Below are positions 16,599 to 25,369 of a stretch of DNA of 64,000 nt, in pieces; position 1 is the stretch's first letter, and each line of letters starts with the position of its first letter. The DNA comes from UBA8079 sp049601915 (lineage in GTDB: Bacteria; Pseudomonadota; Alphaproteobacteria; UBA6615), in the NCBI GenBank assembly GCA_049601915.1, contig JBMYRB010000001.1:744001-808000 (forward strand), read 5' to 3'. Below the pieces are notes generated by a model. That model searched no databases. It worked only from the letters and a program-made list of their open reading frames with translations, and was not told the origin of the DNA. The translations under genes and the position numbers were made by a program.

Positions 16599-17329
16599 GC
16601 GTGACGCCGCTGCTCATCCTCGTCCCCGCGCGTGGCGGGTCCAAGAGGCTGGCGAGAAAGAATGTGCGGCCGCTGGCCGGGCGCTCGCTGATCGTGTGGA
16701 CCGCCGATGCGATTGCGGAATCGGGCCTCGACGCCCCGGTATTGCTGACGACGGATGATGATGCTATTGCCGCCGAGGGCGAACGTGCCGGGATGCAGGT
16801 GCCTTTTCGTCGCCCGGCGGATATTGCCGGCGACGCCGCGCCGACAATCGATGCCGTCTTGCACGGCCTCGATTGGTTCCGTGACGAACATGGCGGCGAA
16901 CCCGAGACCGTCATGGTGCTGCAGCCGACATCGCCGCTGCGGGGCGGTTCCATCCTGCGCACCGCCGTGGAGCGGCTCAAAGAGCGGCCTGACGTCGACA
17001 GCGTGGTCGCGATGACCGCGGTCGGCCTGCCCGCAAATCATGTCTATGTCGCCGACGCCAATGGTTTTGTGCGAGCGATCAGCGATGATCGACGCTGTCC
17101 CGTCTATACGCCGAACGGCGCGCTTTATCTCGCACGGACGGAAAAAGTCCGCGCAGAGCGAACGCTTTATGCAGGAACGGTGCTGCCTCTCTTGCTCGAC
17201 CCCGCGCGCGCGATTGATATCGACACGGAAGAGGACTGGCGCCTCGCCGAGGCGGTACTTGCCGCCGGTGAACTTCCGCCGGTCGCGTCCCATGAGGCAA
17301 TGCCCTCGATACTGGATACACAACGATGA
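16595..17329 (+). CDS. legF: CMP-nonulosonate cytidylyltransferase (NeuA/LegF type)
   Basis: This enzyme activates the nonulosonic acid with CTP. The nucleotide-binding motif PARGGSKRLARKNVRPL is at the N-terminus, with QPTSPLRGGS and the C-terminal AIDIDTEEDWRLAE pattern typical of the family. The product is 244 residues from ATG 16595, overlapping pseA (ATGA). A second, divergent cytidylyltransferase (PseF) is at 26.9 kb, and a third exists as a pseudogene at 48.4-49.0 kb. Assignment to legionaminic acid rests on location with the Leg genes rather than a specificity residue. Confidence 0.85.
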   Translation: MSVTPLLILVPARGGSKRLARKNVRPLAGRSLIVWTADAIAESGLDAPVLLTTDDDAIAAEGERAGMQVPFRRPADIAGDAAPTIDAVLHGLDWFRDEHGGEPETVMVLQPTSPLRGGSILRTAVERLKERPDVDSVVAMTAVGLPANHVYVADANGFVRAISDDRRCPVYTPNGALYLARTEKVRAERTLYAGTVLPLLLDPARAIDIDTEEDWRLAEAVLAAGELPPVASHEAMPSILDTQR

Positions 17330-18378
17330 CCACCAGTGAGCGCAAATCCGCGCGGCGCGGCGCGGCGGTTGCCGATCGAGACGATATGACCCTGGAAGGG
17401 TTGCCGCCGGCGAACCGGATCATATGTGCCTGCACCAACATGACCTTCGCGCAACTGGAGGAGGCCGTCGGGAAAGTTGAGAATCACGGTTTCGATGCGT
17501 TGCTTGAGGAGACGGGTGCGGGAAAGACCTGTACCGCCTGCCTACTCGACCTCGAATACTACTTCGTCGATCTGAAATCGCGCGCACCGCACAATCCGGA
17601 TGCCGAGCAGGCCGGAAAGCTCGACGAGGCGACGGCGCAGCGATCCTGGAAGTATCGCGTGTACGACTGGCTCGATTCGATTTCTCCTCCGGTCGCCTGG
17701 GCGTCGCCCAATCACATTCCGATCCTGGCGGGCAAGGATATCGAAACCTGGCTCACCGTCACGAACCACGATTTGCTGTTCGATGAACGCAAGAGCGCGC
17801 CGCTGACGACGGATGTCGAGGTGCGCCGCGGCGACGGCCAGCGACTCTGGCGCCGGCGCTTTCGTATTCCACCCGGCGAGGAAATGCGTGTGCGCATCGA
17901 TGAAGGCATTGGTGGTGACCCGGATACGCTTGCCGCAGGTCGAGCGATCGTGGTGTCGCGCGCCGACCATCCCGCGATGCGTGGCACGATGCGCCCGCAA
18001 CTCGAGGTTCTTGCCGCGCGGGGTACCTGCGCGCTGCATGGGCAAGGCGATGTCGGCCCCGGGGATACCTGGTTCACGATGCAGCACCGGCCCGATGACG
18101 AACGTCTGTTCCTGCTGCTGATCAACACATCGGGCAAACGCCAGGTTGCCGACATAAGCTATCCCCATATCGCCGGCGCTGCGGCACCTGAAGTGCATAC
18201 CAAGCTGGACCTTCCGGCTCACGGGACGGGCCTGCACGAAATCTCTCTGCCGCCGGATGCGGCTGTCCACATCGGCGATCTGCCATTCTCGGCCCTGTCG
18301 GGCCTTCAGCATCCCTGTCGCGTCTATCTCGTTTGTGCCACGCCGACGCTCGACCGCTTTTCCATAGATCACCGCTAA
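17326..18378 (+). CDS. BFD-like [2Fe-2S] domain fused to an unknown beta-rich domain
   Basis: The N-terminus (residues about 32-78) resembles the bacterioferritin-associated ferredoxin (BFD) fold. Cys34-x-Cys36 lies in IICACTNMT and Cys69-x-x-Cys72 in GAGKTCTACLL, with FDALLEETGAG between them. About 270 residues follow that are not recognised; they look rich in beta strands. There are no membrane segments. The gene overlaps legF by four bases, and the next gene, also of unknown function, starts six bases after its stop. An iron-sulfur protein in the middle of a nonulosonate operon is unexpected. It could pass electrons to the PhyH-type oxygenase or to RfbH, or sense iron, but none of these is shown. 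Confidence 0.65.
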   Translation: MTTSERKSARRGAAVADRDDMTLEGLPPANRIICACTNMTFAQLEEAVGKVENHGFDALLEETGAGKTCTACLLDLEYYFVDLKSRAPHNPDAEQAGKLDEATAQRSWKYRVYDWLDSISPPVAWASPNHIPILAGKDIETWLTVTNHDLLFDERKSAPLTTDVEVRRGDGQRLWRRRFRIPPGEEMRVRIDEGIGGDPDTLAAGRAIVVSRADHPAMRGTMRPQLEVLAARGTCALHGQGDVGPGDTWFTMQHRPDDERLFLLLINTSGKRQVADISYPHIAGAAAPEVHTKLDLPAHGTGLHEISLPPDAAVHIGDLPFSALSGLQHPCRVYLVCATPTLDRFSIDHR

Positions 18379-18383
18379 CCGCC

Positions 18384-19208
18384 GTGCCTTTCTCCTACAT
18401 GATTCCGAGTATTTCCTCGCTACCGTCCGGATATGACTGCACGGTTGCCGCGCCGATCGACAAGCTTGCCGGCTATCTCGACGGCGGCTCGGCGCGCATC
18501 GTCCAGACCGTATCGGTCTTCGCCGAAGGTGAGAAGATCGAGAGCCATGAGATCACGCGCGTCTTCGAGGATGGCGTGATCAAGGGGGATGTGGCGGCAC
18601 CCTTCGTGTGGCGCGATACGTTGCCCGAAGGAGTCAGCGGTTATCTGGAGAATGCGTTTCGGACCGAAGACGATTCGCCGCGCTTCGTGACTAATTCGGT
18701 GCTGCCCTTTTACTCGATCTACAACAAGATCGGGAAGAAGACCTTCTTTTCGGACAACGCCTATCTCTATGCGGCACCGCCGGTGATCGCCCAGATTGCC
18801 GAGTATGGTCAGTATGTCGACGGCTACCCCGTCGTTCGTGTGGACCGCGAACGCGACTATGGCGAGAGCATCATCTTCATCAACCCCTACCAGAAGCCGT
18901 TGAAAGCTCGGATCATGGGCTTTGACGGACGCGAGATCCCGAATATCCGCGTGCCCGCTCACAGTGCACGCCGCGCGTCACTGGAAGGCCTCATCGAGGA
19001 CGGCGAAACAAGCTGGCAGGGCCAGATCCAGATCACGGCGACCAACCGGGTCATTACCTTCGACGTCAAGCACTCGCTGAGTGAACCCGGTCTCATATCG
19101 GACCACGAGCATCTCGACCCCTATCGCGGCGAACCCACCCACTTTGCGGCAACGCGCTGGTTCCGCCTGAAAGTGGGAAAATGGCTGATGCTGCGCGGAA
19201 AGGCCTGA
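18384..19208 (+). CDS. Protein of unknown function, partner of the BFD-fusion protein
   Basis: I do not recognise this family. The 274-residue protein is predicted soluble and beta-rich, with no signal peptide. A segment IIFINPYQKPLKARIMGFDG followed by RVPAHSARRASL looks like strands of a beta sandwich and loosely recalls the C-terminal part of the preceding protein. The start is uncertain: GTG 18384 and ATG 18399 are both close to the previous stop, and GTG 18333 would overlap it. Neither has a clear ribosome site. It is tightly linked to the iron-sulfur gene upstream and the PtmE gene downstream. Confidence 0.6.
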   Translation: MPFSYMIPSISSLPSGYDCTVAAPIDKLAGYLDGGSARIVQTVSVFAEGEKIESHEITRVFEDGVIKGDVAAPFVWRDTLPEGVSGYLENAFRTEDDSPRFVTNSVLPFYSIYNKIGKKTFFSDNAYLYAAPPVIAQIAEYGQYVDGYPVVRVDRERDYGESIIFINPYQKPLKARIMGFDGREIPNIRVPAHSARRASLEGLIEDGETSWQGQIQITATNRVITFDVKHSLSEPGLISDHEHLDPYRGEPTHFAATRWFRLKVGKWLMLRGKA

Positions 19209-19218
19209 CTGCACCAAC

Positions 19219-20277
19219 ATGCCCGGCATGAACCGCCTCACCCGCCTCGACGATTATATTTGCCCGCCGGACCTTTCGGTCCGTGACGCGCTGGCGCGCC
19301 TCAACGCGACCGAGCATCTTTTCCAGCTCGTTGTCGATCCGGAACGCTGCCTGCTGGGTACGCTCACCGATGGCGATGTGCGCCGCGCGTTGCTACGGGG
19401 TGTTTCGCTTGATGCGCCGGTCGAACAATCGATACACAGCGATATGCTCGTCGGCCGTGCCGGTGACGAGAAAGGGAACCAGACTCATCTCGAAACCGAC
19501 GACCGCCTGGTGACGTTCCTGCCTGTCCTCGATGAGGACGGTGTCGTCGTCGAGGTGTTGCTGCGCGGCGCGCAAAGCGCCGGCATCGACCGCGCCCTCG
19601 TCATGGCCGGCGGCTTCGGCAAACGCCTCGGTGAACGCACGCGCGAGACACCGAAACCGTTGTTGCCGGTCGGTGACCGGCCGATCCTCGACCATGTCCT
19701 CACCAATCTGGAAGACTTCGGCGTCCGCGTGTCACATGTGTCGGTGCACTATCATGGCGACCAGATCCGCGAATACATCGCGCAGCGTCAGAACCAGATG
19801 GTCGTCGAAATCGTTGAGGAGGACGAGCCGCTCGGCACGGCCGGGGCCCTCGGCCAGATCTCCGACCATGATCGCTCGCCGATCCTGGTGATCAATGGCG
19901 ATATCATCACCAATGTCGATCTTGCGGCGCTGCACGAGTTCCATATTCGGCATTCGCTCGACGCGACCGTCGGCGTTGCGCGCTACGACATCGATGTCCC
20001 GTTCGGCGTTGTCCATCACGGCCCAGACGGGTTGCTGAGCGGGATCGAGGAGAAACCGCGTATCTCGAACTTTATCGCGGCGGGGGTGTACTACCTGTCG
20101 CAGGAGTTCGTCGCGCTTGTGCCCGAGGGCCGGTCGATGGATATGCCGGAACTGCTCAACCAGGGTCGCGAAATTGGCCTTCGCATCGGCCTGTTCCCCA
20201 TTCACGAATACTGGACCGATGTCGGCCGGCCGGCCGACCTCGCGGCGGCCGAAGCCAGCTACGAAAGCGCCAAGTAG
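19219..20277 (+). CDS. ptmE: CBS-domain sugar-1-phosphate nucleotidyltransferase (PtmE type)
   Basis: The N-terminal ~110 residues form a CBS-type regulatory region (LLGTLTDGDVRRALLRG). The rest is a sugar nucleotidyltransferase with LVMAGGFGKRLGERT, KPLLPVGDRPIL, PLGTAGALGQI and ILVINGDIITNVD. This architecture matches PtmE, which makes GDP-glucosamine for legionaminic acid in Campylobacter. It therefore fits the LegB branch, whose dehydratase uses a GDP-linked substrate in that organism. Start is ATG 19219 or 19228. A decayed relative lies at 54.6-55.3 kb. Base specificity (GTP versus other nucleotides) is inferred. Confidence 0.82.
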   Translation: MPGMNRLTRLDDYICPPDLSVRDALARLNATEHLFQLVVDPERCLLGTLTDGDVRRALLRGVSLDAPVEQSIHSDMLVGRAGDEKGNQTHLETDDRLVTFLPVLDEDGVVVEVLLRGAQSAGIDRALVMAGGFGKRLGERTRETPKPLLPVGDRPILDHVLTNLEDFGVRVSHVSVHYHGDQIREYIAQRQNQMVVEIVEEDEPLGTAGALGQISDHDRSPILVINGDIITNVDLAALHEFHIRHSLDATVGVARYDIDVPFGVVHHGPDGLLSGIEEKPRISNFIAAGVYYLSQEFVALVPEGRSMDMPELLNQGREIGLRIGLFPIHEYWTDVGRPADLAAAEASYESAK

Positions 20278-20292
20278 GGTCGGTACCGAGAC

Positions 20293-22104
20293 ATGTATCA
20301 CCGTCTATTCAAAGAAGCCGACCTGATGCGCCTGCCGCGGCGCACGGTCGTTGTCTTGCTGTCGCTCTATCTGTTCGGCACGCTGATGGAGCTTTCGAGC
20401 CTCGTCATCCTGATGCCGGTGTTCCAGTTTATCCAGACGGGGGGAGATGTAGCGGCGCTGACGGCGGAACATCGCCACTGGCGCATCCTGACCGAGGCCT
20501 ACGCGGTGGTCGGTTTGTCGCCGACGCTCGCAAGCCTGCTGGCGACAAGTTTTGTTTTCCTGATCTTGCGCCAGGTTTTTGCCTATATCCGGCAACTCGT
20601 CCAGGCCGGCGCCAAGGAGAGCATGATCGCGCGGATGCGTGCCGACGCATTTGAAAGCTACCTCCATGCCGACACCGGCTATCAAGACCGCGCCGAGTCG
20701 GGCGGGTTGATCAACGACCTGACCACGGATCTACAGCGTGCCGCCGACTACATGTTCGGGCAGATCATGTTCGCCGGTATTCTCGTGGTTATCATGATCT
20801 ACGCGGTAGGCTTGTTCGTACTGTCCATCCCGATGACGCTGACGGCGGTCGGTATCTTTGGCATCGCCCTTTTGCTTCTGCAGACGCAGATGCGCAAATC
20901 GGAAGTCGCCGGACGGGAGGTCGTGCAGGCCAATCAACGCATGTCGACGTTCCTGGTTGAGCGCCTGCGACTCGCACGCCTCGTCCGGCTCGCTGGCATG
21001 GAGGGCGCCGAGAGTGATCATATGCGGGCGCTGACAACGCGGCAGCGCAACGGGTTGATGCGGCTCTTCACGCTGCTGGCGCGCGTCGATGTGATCATGG
21101 AGCCGATGGTCATCGGTGCGGCCTATATCCTGATCTTCGTCAGCATTGAGAGCTTTGGTCTCAACATCGAGCAAATCGGCTTGTTCCTAGTGATCGTTCT
21201 ACGCCTTCTGCCGATGGTCAAGGAGATCGCCCGCACCCGACAATCCAACCGCGCAACCAAGGCGGCTCACACGACGATCACGGCACGACTGACGGAAATG
21301 AGTTTGGCGCGCGAACAGTTCGATGGCACCCGGCCGTTTGACACATTGGCCGAGGGGTGCCGGTTCGAAGGTGTGCATTTCACCTATCGCGGCGACAGTG
21401 AGAAGCCCGCGATGAACGATGTTTCGGTCACCTTCGAAGCGGGCCAGTTGACGGCGCTGGTCGGCCCGTCGGGCGCCGGCAAGTCGACGCTCATCGACCT
21501 GATTCCGCGGCTCCGCCGTCCTGATCAGGGACAGATTCTGCTCGACGGCGTAGTAATCGACGAGTTCTCTCTCGCCAGTCTTCGTGCCGGAATTGCCTAC
21601 GCGCCGCAGTCACCGCAGATTTTCAATGTCACGATTACCGAGCATATTCGTTACGGCAAGGCGGATGCGACGATGGACGAGGTGCGCCGCGCGGCCGAGC
21701 TGGCCAACGCGCTGGACTTTATCGAGGCGCTCCCCGATGACTTTGATACGCTGGTCGGCGAGAGCGGCACCCGGCTGTCGGGCGGCCAACGCCAACGCCT
21801 CGACCTGGCGCGCGCGCTGGTGCGGCAATCTCCGATACTTTTGCTTGATGAGCCGACCAGCAACCTGGATGCGGATTCCGAAGCGTTGTTCCGTGACGCG
21901 CTGACCCAGATTCGCCGCGAGACGGCGATCACGACGATCGTCATCGCACACCGGCTGTCGACGGTGACGATGGCCGATAAAATCGTGGTCCTGGAAGCCG
22001 GGCGTGTCACCGCAGACGGCTCCCATGACGACCTCGTCGAGGCCGGCAGCTGGTACGCCAGCGCATTCCGCAAGCAAGGCGGTCTGTCCGCCGCGGCACA
22101 GTAG
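20293..22104 (+). CDS. ABC exporter, fused permease and ATPase (lipid/glycan flippase type)
   Basis: The 603-residue half-transporter has about six hydrophobic segments in the first 320 residues and an ATPase domain with GPSGAGKST (Walker A), LSGGQRQRLDLA (signature), ILLLDEPTSNLD (Walker B) and IAHRLS (H-loop). Domain order and length resemble MsbA and PglK. In this locus it is the obvious candidate for flipping a lipid-linked glycan or glycolipid across the inner membrane. It stands 15 bp after ptmE and 40 bp before pseB, at the boundary between the two nonulosonate branches. Confidence 0.88.
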   Translation: MYHRLFKEADLMRLPRRTVVVLLSLYLFGTLMELSSLVILMPVFQFIQTGGDVAALTAEHRHWRILTEAYAVVGLSPTLASLLATSFVFLILRQVFAYIRQLVQAGAKESMIARMRADAFESYLHADTGYQDRAESGGLINDLTTDLQRAADYMFGQIMFAGILVVIMIYAVGLFVLSIPMTLTAVGIFGIALLLLQTQMRKSEVAGREVVQANQRMSTFLVERLRLARLVRLAGMEGAESDHMRALTTRQRNGLMRLFTLLARVDVIMEPMVIGAAYILIFVSIESFGLNIEQIGLFLVIVLRLLPMVKEIARTRQSNRATKAAHTTITARLTEMSLAREQFDGTRPFDTLAEGCRFEGVHFTYRGDSEKPAMNDVSVTFEAGQLTALVGPSGAGKSTLIDLIPRLRRPDQGQILLDGVVIDEFSLASLRAGIAYAPQSPQIFNVTITEHIRYGKADATMDEVRRAAELANALDFIEALPDDFDTLVGESGTRLSGGQRQRLDLARALVRQSPILLLDEPTSNLDADSEALFRDALTQIRRETAITTIVIAHRLSTVTMADKIVVLEAGRVTADGSHDDLVEAGSWYASAFRKQGGLSAAAQ

Positions 22105-22144
22105 AATTCCGATACCCCGTCACCACTGAAAAGACCCGGACGCC

Positions 22145-23176
22145 ATGGCTCTAAATTTCAACGACCCGTCTCCCGCGTTGGACGGTGCATCCTTGCTCAT
22201 CACGGGCGGCACCGGGTCCTTCGGCAAGGAGTTCGCGCGCACCGCGCTCGAACGCTACGAACCGCGTCGGGTGATAATTTTCTCGCGCGACGAGCTTAAA
22301 CAGTACGAGATGGAGCAAACCATCCCGGCCGAAAAACGGGATCGTGTGCGCTTCTTTATCGGCGACGTGCGTGACGTCGAGCGCCTCGAACTGGCGATGC
22401 GCGAAATCGATTATGTGATCCACGCCGCCGCGCTGAAGCATGTGCCGGCGGCGGAGTACAACCCGTTTGAATGCGTGAAGACGAATATTCATGGCGCCGA
22501 GAATATCGTGATGGCGGCGCTGCGGACCGGTGTGAAGCGCGTCATCGCGTTGTCGACCGACAAGGCTGCAAGCCCGATCAATCTTTATGGTGCTAGCAAG
22601 CTTGCCTCCGACAAGATATTCGTTGCCGCCAACAATCTTGCCGGTACGAACGACACCCGTTTCGCCGTCGTTCGCTACGGCAATGTGCTCGGGTCGCGCG
22701 GTAGTGTGTTGCCGTTTTTCCGACAACTCATTGCCGCGGATGCGACGTCGCTGCCGATCACCCATCCCGACATGACGCGGTTCTGGATCACGCTGGGCCA
22801 AGGCGTCGAGTTTGTCCTGTCCTCGCTCGAGATCATGTCGGGCGGTGAAATTTTCATCCCGAAAATTCCGAGTATGAAAATCACCGATTTCGCCGCGGCG
22901 ATCGCCCCGGATCTGGCACAGGAGATCGTCGGCATTCGGCCGGGCGAGAAACTGCATGAGACGATGATCACGTCTGACGATGCCCGCACGACGCTGGAGC
23001 TCGAGGACCGCTATATCATCGAGCCGTCGCTCGCCTTCTGGTCGAACGCCCATCTCGCCGGTCACAACGCGCGACCGGTCCCCGACGGTTTCGAGTATGC
23101 CAGCAACCTGAACAATGAGTGGCTCGATGCAGACGGCCTGCACCGGCTGATGGAAGAGTTCGATATTGAGTTCTAA
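22145..23176 (+). CDS. pseB: UDP-GlcNAc 4,6-dehydratase (inverting), PseB
   Basis: This extended SDR enzyme catalyses the first pseudaminic-acid step: dehydration and C5 epimerisation of UDP-GlcNAc. The NAD-binding motif is TGGTGSFGKEFA and the catalytic Tyr/Lys lie in NLYGASKLASDKIF. LKHVPAAEYNPFECVKTNI is a PseB/FlaA1-type hallmark. Length (343 residues) is normal. It opens a run pseB-C-G-I-H-F in pathway order. The first 40 bases upstream do not show a clear promoter, so it is probably read from the larger operon. Confidence 0.93.
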   Translation: MALNFNDPSPALDGASLLITGGTGSFGKEFARTALERYEPRRVIIFSRDELKQYEMEQTIPAEKRDRVRFFIGDVRDVERLELAMREIDYVIHAAALKHVPAAEYNPFECVKTNIHGAENIVMAALRTGVKRVIALSTDKAASPINLYGASKLASDKIFVAANNLAGTNDTRFAVVRYGNVLGSRGSVLPFFRQLIAADATSLPITHPDMTRFWITLGQGVEFVLSSLEIMSGGEIFIPKIPSMKITDFAAAIAPDLAQEIVGIRPGEKLHETMITSDDARTTLELEDRYIIEPSLAFWSNAHLAGHNARPVPDGFEYASNLNNEWLDADGLHRLMEEFDIEF

Positions 23177-24374
23177 TCGGCCTTTTCTGCCCTATGGACG
23201 GCAAAGCATCGACGATGCGGATGTTGATGCCGTTGTCGCCGTGCTGCGCGGTGACTGGTTGACAACAGGCCCGGCCGTCGACGAATTCGAGGCGGCCTTC
23301 GCGACGGCCACCGGTGCCTCCCATGCCGTGTGCTGCACCAATGGTACGGCGGCGCTGCACATGGCCTACCACGCGCTTGGTGTCGGCCCCGGCGACAAGG
23401 TGGTCGTACCCTCGGTGACGTTCCTCGCCGCGGCCAGCACGGCGCACCTTCTCGGCGCTGAGGTCGTTTTCGCAGACGTTGACCCGGACACCGCTTTGAT
23501 GACCGCCGATACGCTGAAAGCCGCGCTGGACCGGGCGGGGGGAGGTGTCGCTACCATAGCGCCAGTCCACATGGCGGGTCAGATGGCGAACATGGATGCC
23601 ATCGGTGCGGTGGCACATGCGGCCGGCGCTGCCATTGTTGAGGATGCCTGTCATGCGATTGGCGGCAGCGACGCTGCCGGCCGGCCTGTCGGTTGTACGG
23701 CAACCGGCGACCTGATGACCTTTTCCCTGCATCCGGTGAAGACGATCGCCGCCGGGGAGGGCGGTGTCGTGACGACCGCGGATGGGGCGTTGGCCGAACG
23801 CATGCGTTTGTTCCGCAATCATGGCATGAGCCGGAGCAACTTCGCGGCGTCCGACCAGGCTCTCGCCGCCAGCGGCGAAGCCAACCCCTGGTACTACGAG
23901 ATGACTGAGCCGGCACTGAACTATCGGCTATCGGATATCCATGCGGCGCTGGCAACAAGTCAGCTGACGCGATTGCCGGATTTCGTCCAGCGACGCCAGG
24001 CACTGGCTGCACGCTACGACATGGCGCTTGCGTCCCTGCCGGCAGATGTTGCGGCCATCGTTCGGCCGAGCGGGCGATCCGGTTATGGTGTTCCGGCATG
24101 GCACCTTTATGTGGCCCTGATCGATTTCGACGCATTGGGTTGCGACCGCGCGGCGTTGATGGGTGAGCTGCGGGCGCGCGGCATCGGCAGTCAGGTCCAT
24201 TACCTGCCGTTGCACCGCCAGCCATTCTTTCGGCAACGCTATGGCGAGTTGGATCTGCCCGGCGCCGACGCCTGGTACGCGCGTGCGCTCAGTCTGCCGC
24301 TGTTCGTTGATATGCAGGACGACGATATCGACAGGGTTGTCGATGCGTTGCGCGACATCTGCGGGAGCCGTTGA
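23166..24374 (+). CDS. pseC: UDP-4-amino-4,6-dideoxy-AltNAc aminotransferase, PseC
   Basis: This DegT-family enzyme aminates C4 of the PseB product. Diagnostic segments are FLPYGRQSIDDADVDAV at the N-terminus, EDACHAIGG, and the PLP-lysine region FSLHPVKTIAAGEGG. The product is 402 residues. The start is TTG 23166, overlapping pseB by 11 bp; no ATG or GTG lies near the conserved N-terminus. It is the pseudaminic counterpart of the truncated legC at the left edge, and the two are clearly different subfamilies. Confidence 0.92.
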   Translation: MSSNRPFLPYGRQSIDDADVDAVVAVLRGDWLTTGPAVDEFEAAFATATGASHAVCCTNGTAALHMAYHALGVGPGDKVVVPSVTFLAAASTAHLLGAEVVFADVDPDTALMTADTLKAALDRAGGGVATIAPVHMAGQMANMDAIGAVAHAAGAAIVEDACHAIGGSDAAGRPVGCTATGDLMTFSLHPVKTIAAGEGGVVTTADGALAERMRLFRNHGMSRSNFAASDQALAASGEANPWYYEMTEPALNYRLSDIHAALATSQLTRLPDFVQRRQALAARYDMALASLPADVAAIVRPSGRSGYGVPAWHLYVALIDFDALGCDRAALMGELRARGIGSQVHYLPLHRQPFFRQRYGELDLPGADAWYARALSLPLFVDMQDDDIDRVVDALRDICGSR

Positions 24375-25369
24375 TGGGCCAGCGCTGGCTCGTTCGCGTT
24401 GCATCCCATCGCCGCCATGGCGGTGGTCATGTTGCACGTTGCGCGGTGCTTGCATCAGCGCTCGTCGATGCCGGAGCGGATGTCATGGTGCAGCTCGATC
24501 CGGGTGCGTCGGAAGCCGCTGCTATTCTGGCAAGACACGGCCTTTCCTGTTCCGAGGACCCGGTGACGGGGCCGCTTCACGGTATCGTGCTTGATGGTTA
24601 TGAACTGATGGACAGGGAGGCGACGACGCTGGCGTGTCGCGCACCGCTCGTTATGATCGACGATTTTCTCGATCCGCCCGGTTGCGCCGCACTCGCGATC
24701 AACGGCGCGGTGCATCTCGATGGGGACCGGATCGGCGAACTGCCCGCATTGCTCGGACCGCGCTATGCGCTGATTGACCCGCGCTATGCGGCGTTGCCGT
24801 CGCGCGACCGCGCCGCACCGGTTCGTAATGTCCTGATCACGATGGGGCGGCTCGATCCCGACAATCTGGTCGTCGTGTGCCTCGACTTGCTTGCTGCTAT
24901 CGGGTGCGAGGCGCAGATCACTGTTGTCGCTTCCGCAGACACGGCAGGCCGGGCCGGCCTGGACACACGTGTTCAGCGCCCGCATCGTCTGGTGATCGAT
25001 GCCGCGGACATGGTGCCGCTGCTTGATGATACTGACTTTGTGTTAGGTGCTGGGGGCGTGAGCCTGATGGAACGTATGGCGGCGGGGGTCCCGTCGATCA
25101 CATTCTCGCTGATTGACAATCAGCGTCTGTTCGTCAGGGGTGCTGCGGACCTCGGCGCGACGGTCGACGGCAAAGATCCGACCAGCCCGGAATGCGCGAC
25201 ATTGCTGCGCGATACCTTCAACGATGGCCCGGCACGTGCAGCAATGGCTGCTGTCGGGCGACGGGTTATCGACGGGCAGGGAGCGGCGCGTGTCGCCAGT
25301 CACCTCATCAATTTTTCGGCCGACATGCTCGGCCCGGAGCGGAACACAACGCAGGAACTGAAGGCATGA
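24374..25369 (+). CDS. pseG: UDP-2,4-diacetamido-trideoxy-altropyranose hydrolase, PseG
   Basis: PseG removes UDP from the diacetylated sugar before synthase action. The N-terminal glycine-rich loop RRHGGGHVARCAVLA and the later FVLGAGGVSLMERMAAGVPSI match the PseG/MurG-like GT-B fold. The product is 331 residues. ATG 24374 overlaps the pseC stop (TGATG), and pseI starts inside its last codon. PseG lacks the epimerase activity of LegG, consistent with a dedicated pseudaminic route. Confidence 0.9.
   Translation: MGQRWLVRVASHRRHGGGHVARCAVLASALVDAGADVMVQLDPGASEAAAILARHGLSCSEDPVTGPLHGIVLDGYELMDREATTLACRAPLVMIDDFLDPPGCAALAINGAVHLDGDRIGELPALLGPRYALIDPRYAALPSRDRAAPVRNVLITMGRLDPDNLVVVCLDLLAAIGCEAQITVVASADTAGRAGLDTRVQRPHRLVIDAADMVPLLDDTDFVLGAGGVSLMERMAAGVPSITFSLIDNQRLFVRGAADLGATVDGKDPTSPECATLLRDTFNDGPARAAMAAVGRRVIDGQGAARVASHLINFSADMLGPERNTTQELKA

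Noticed and set aside
18333..18383. Upstream start (GTG 18333) for the unknown protein after the BFD fusion
   Set aside because: It overlaps the previous gene by 46 bp and the added residues look like antisense-type noise rather than conserved sequence.
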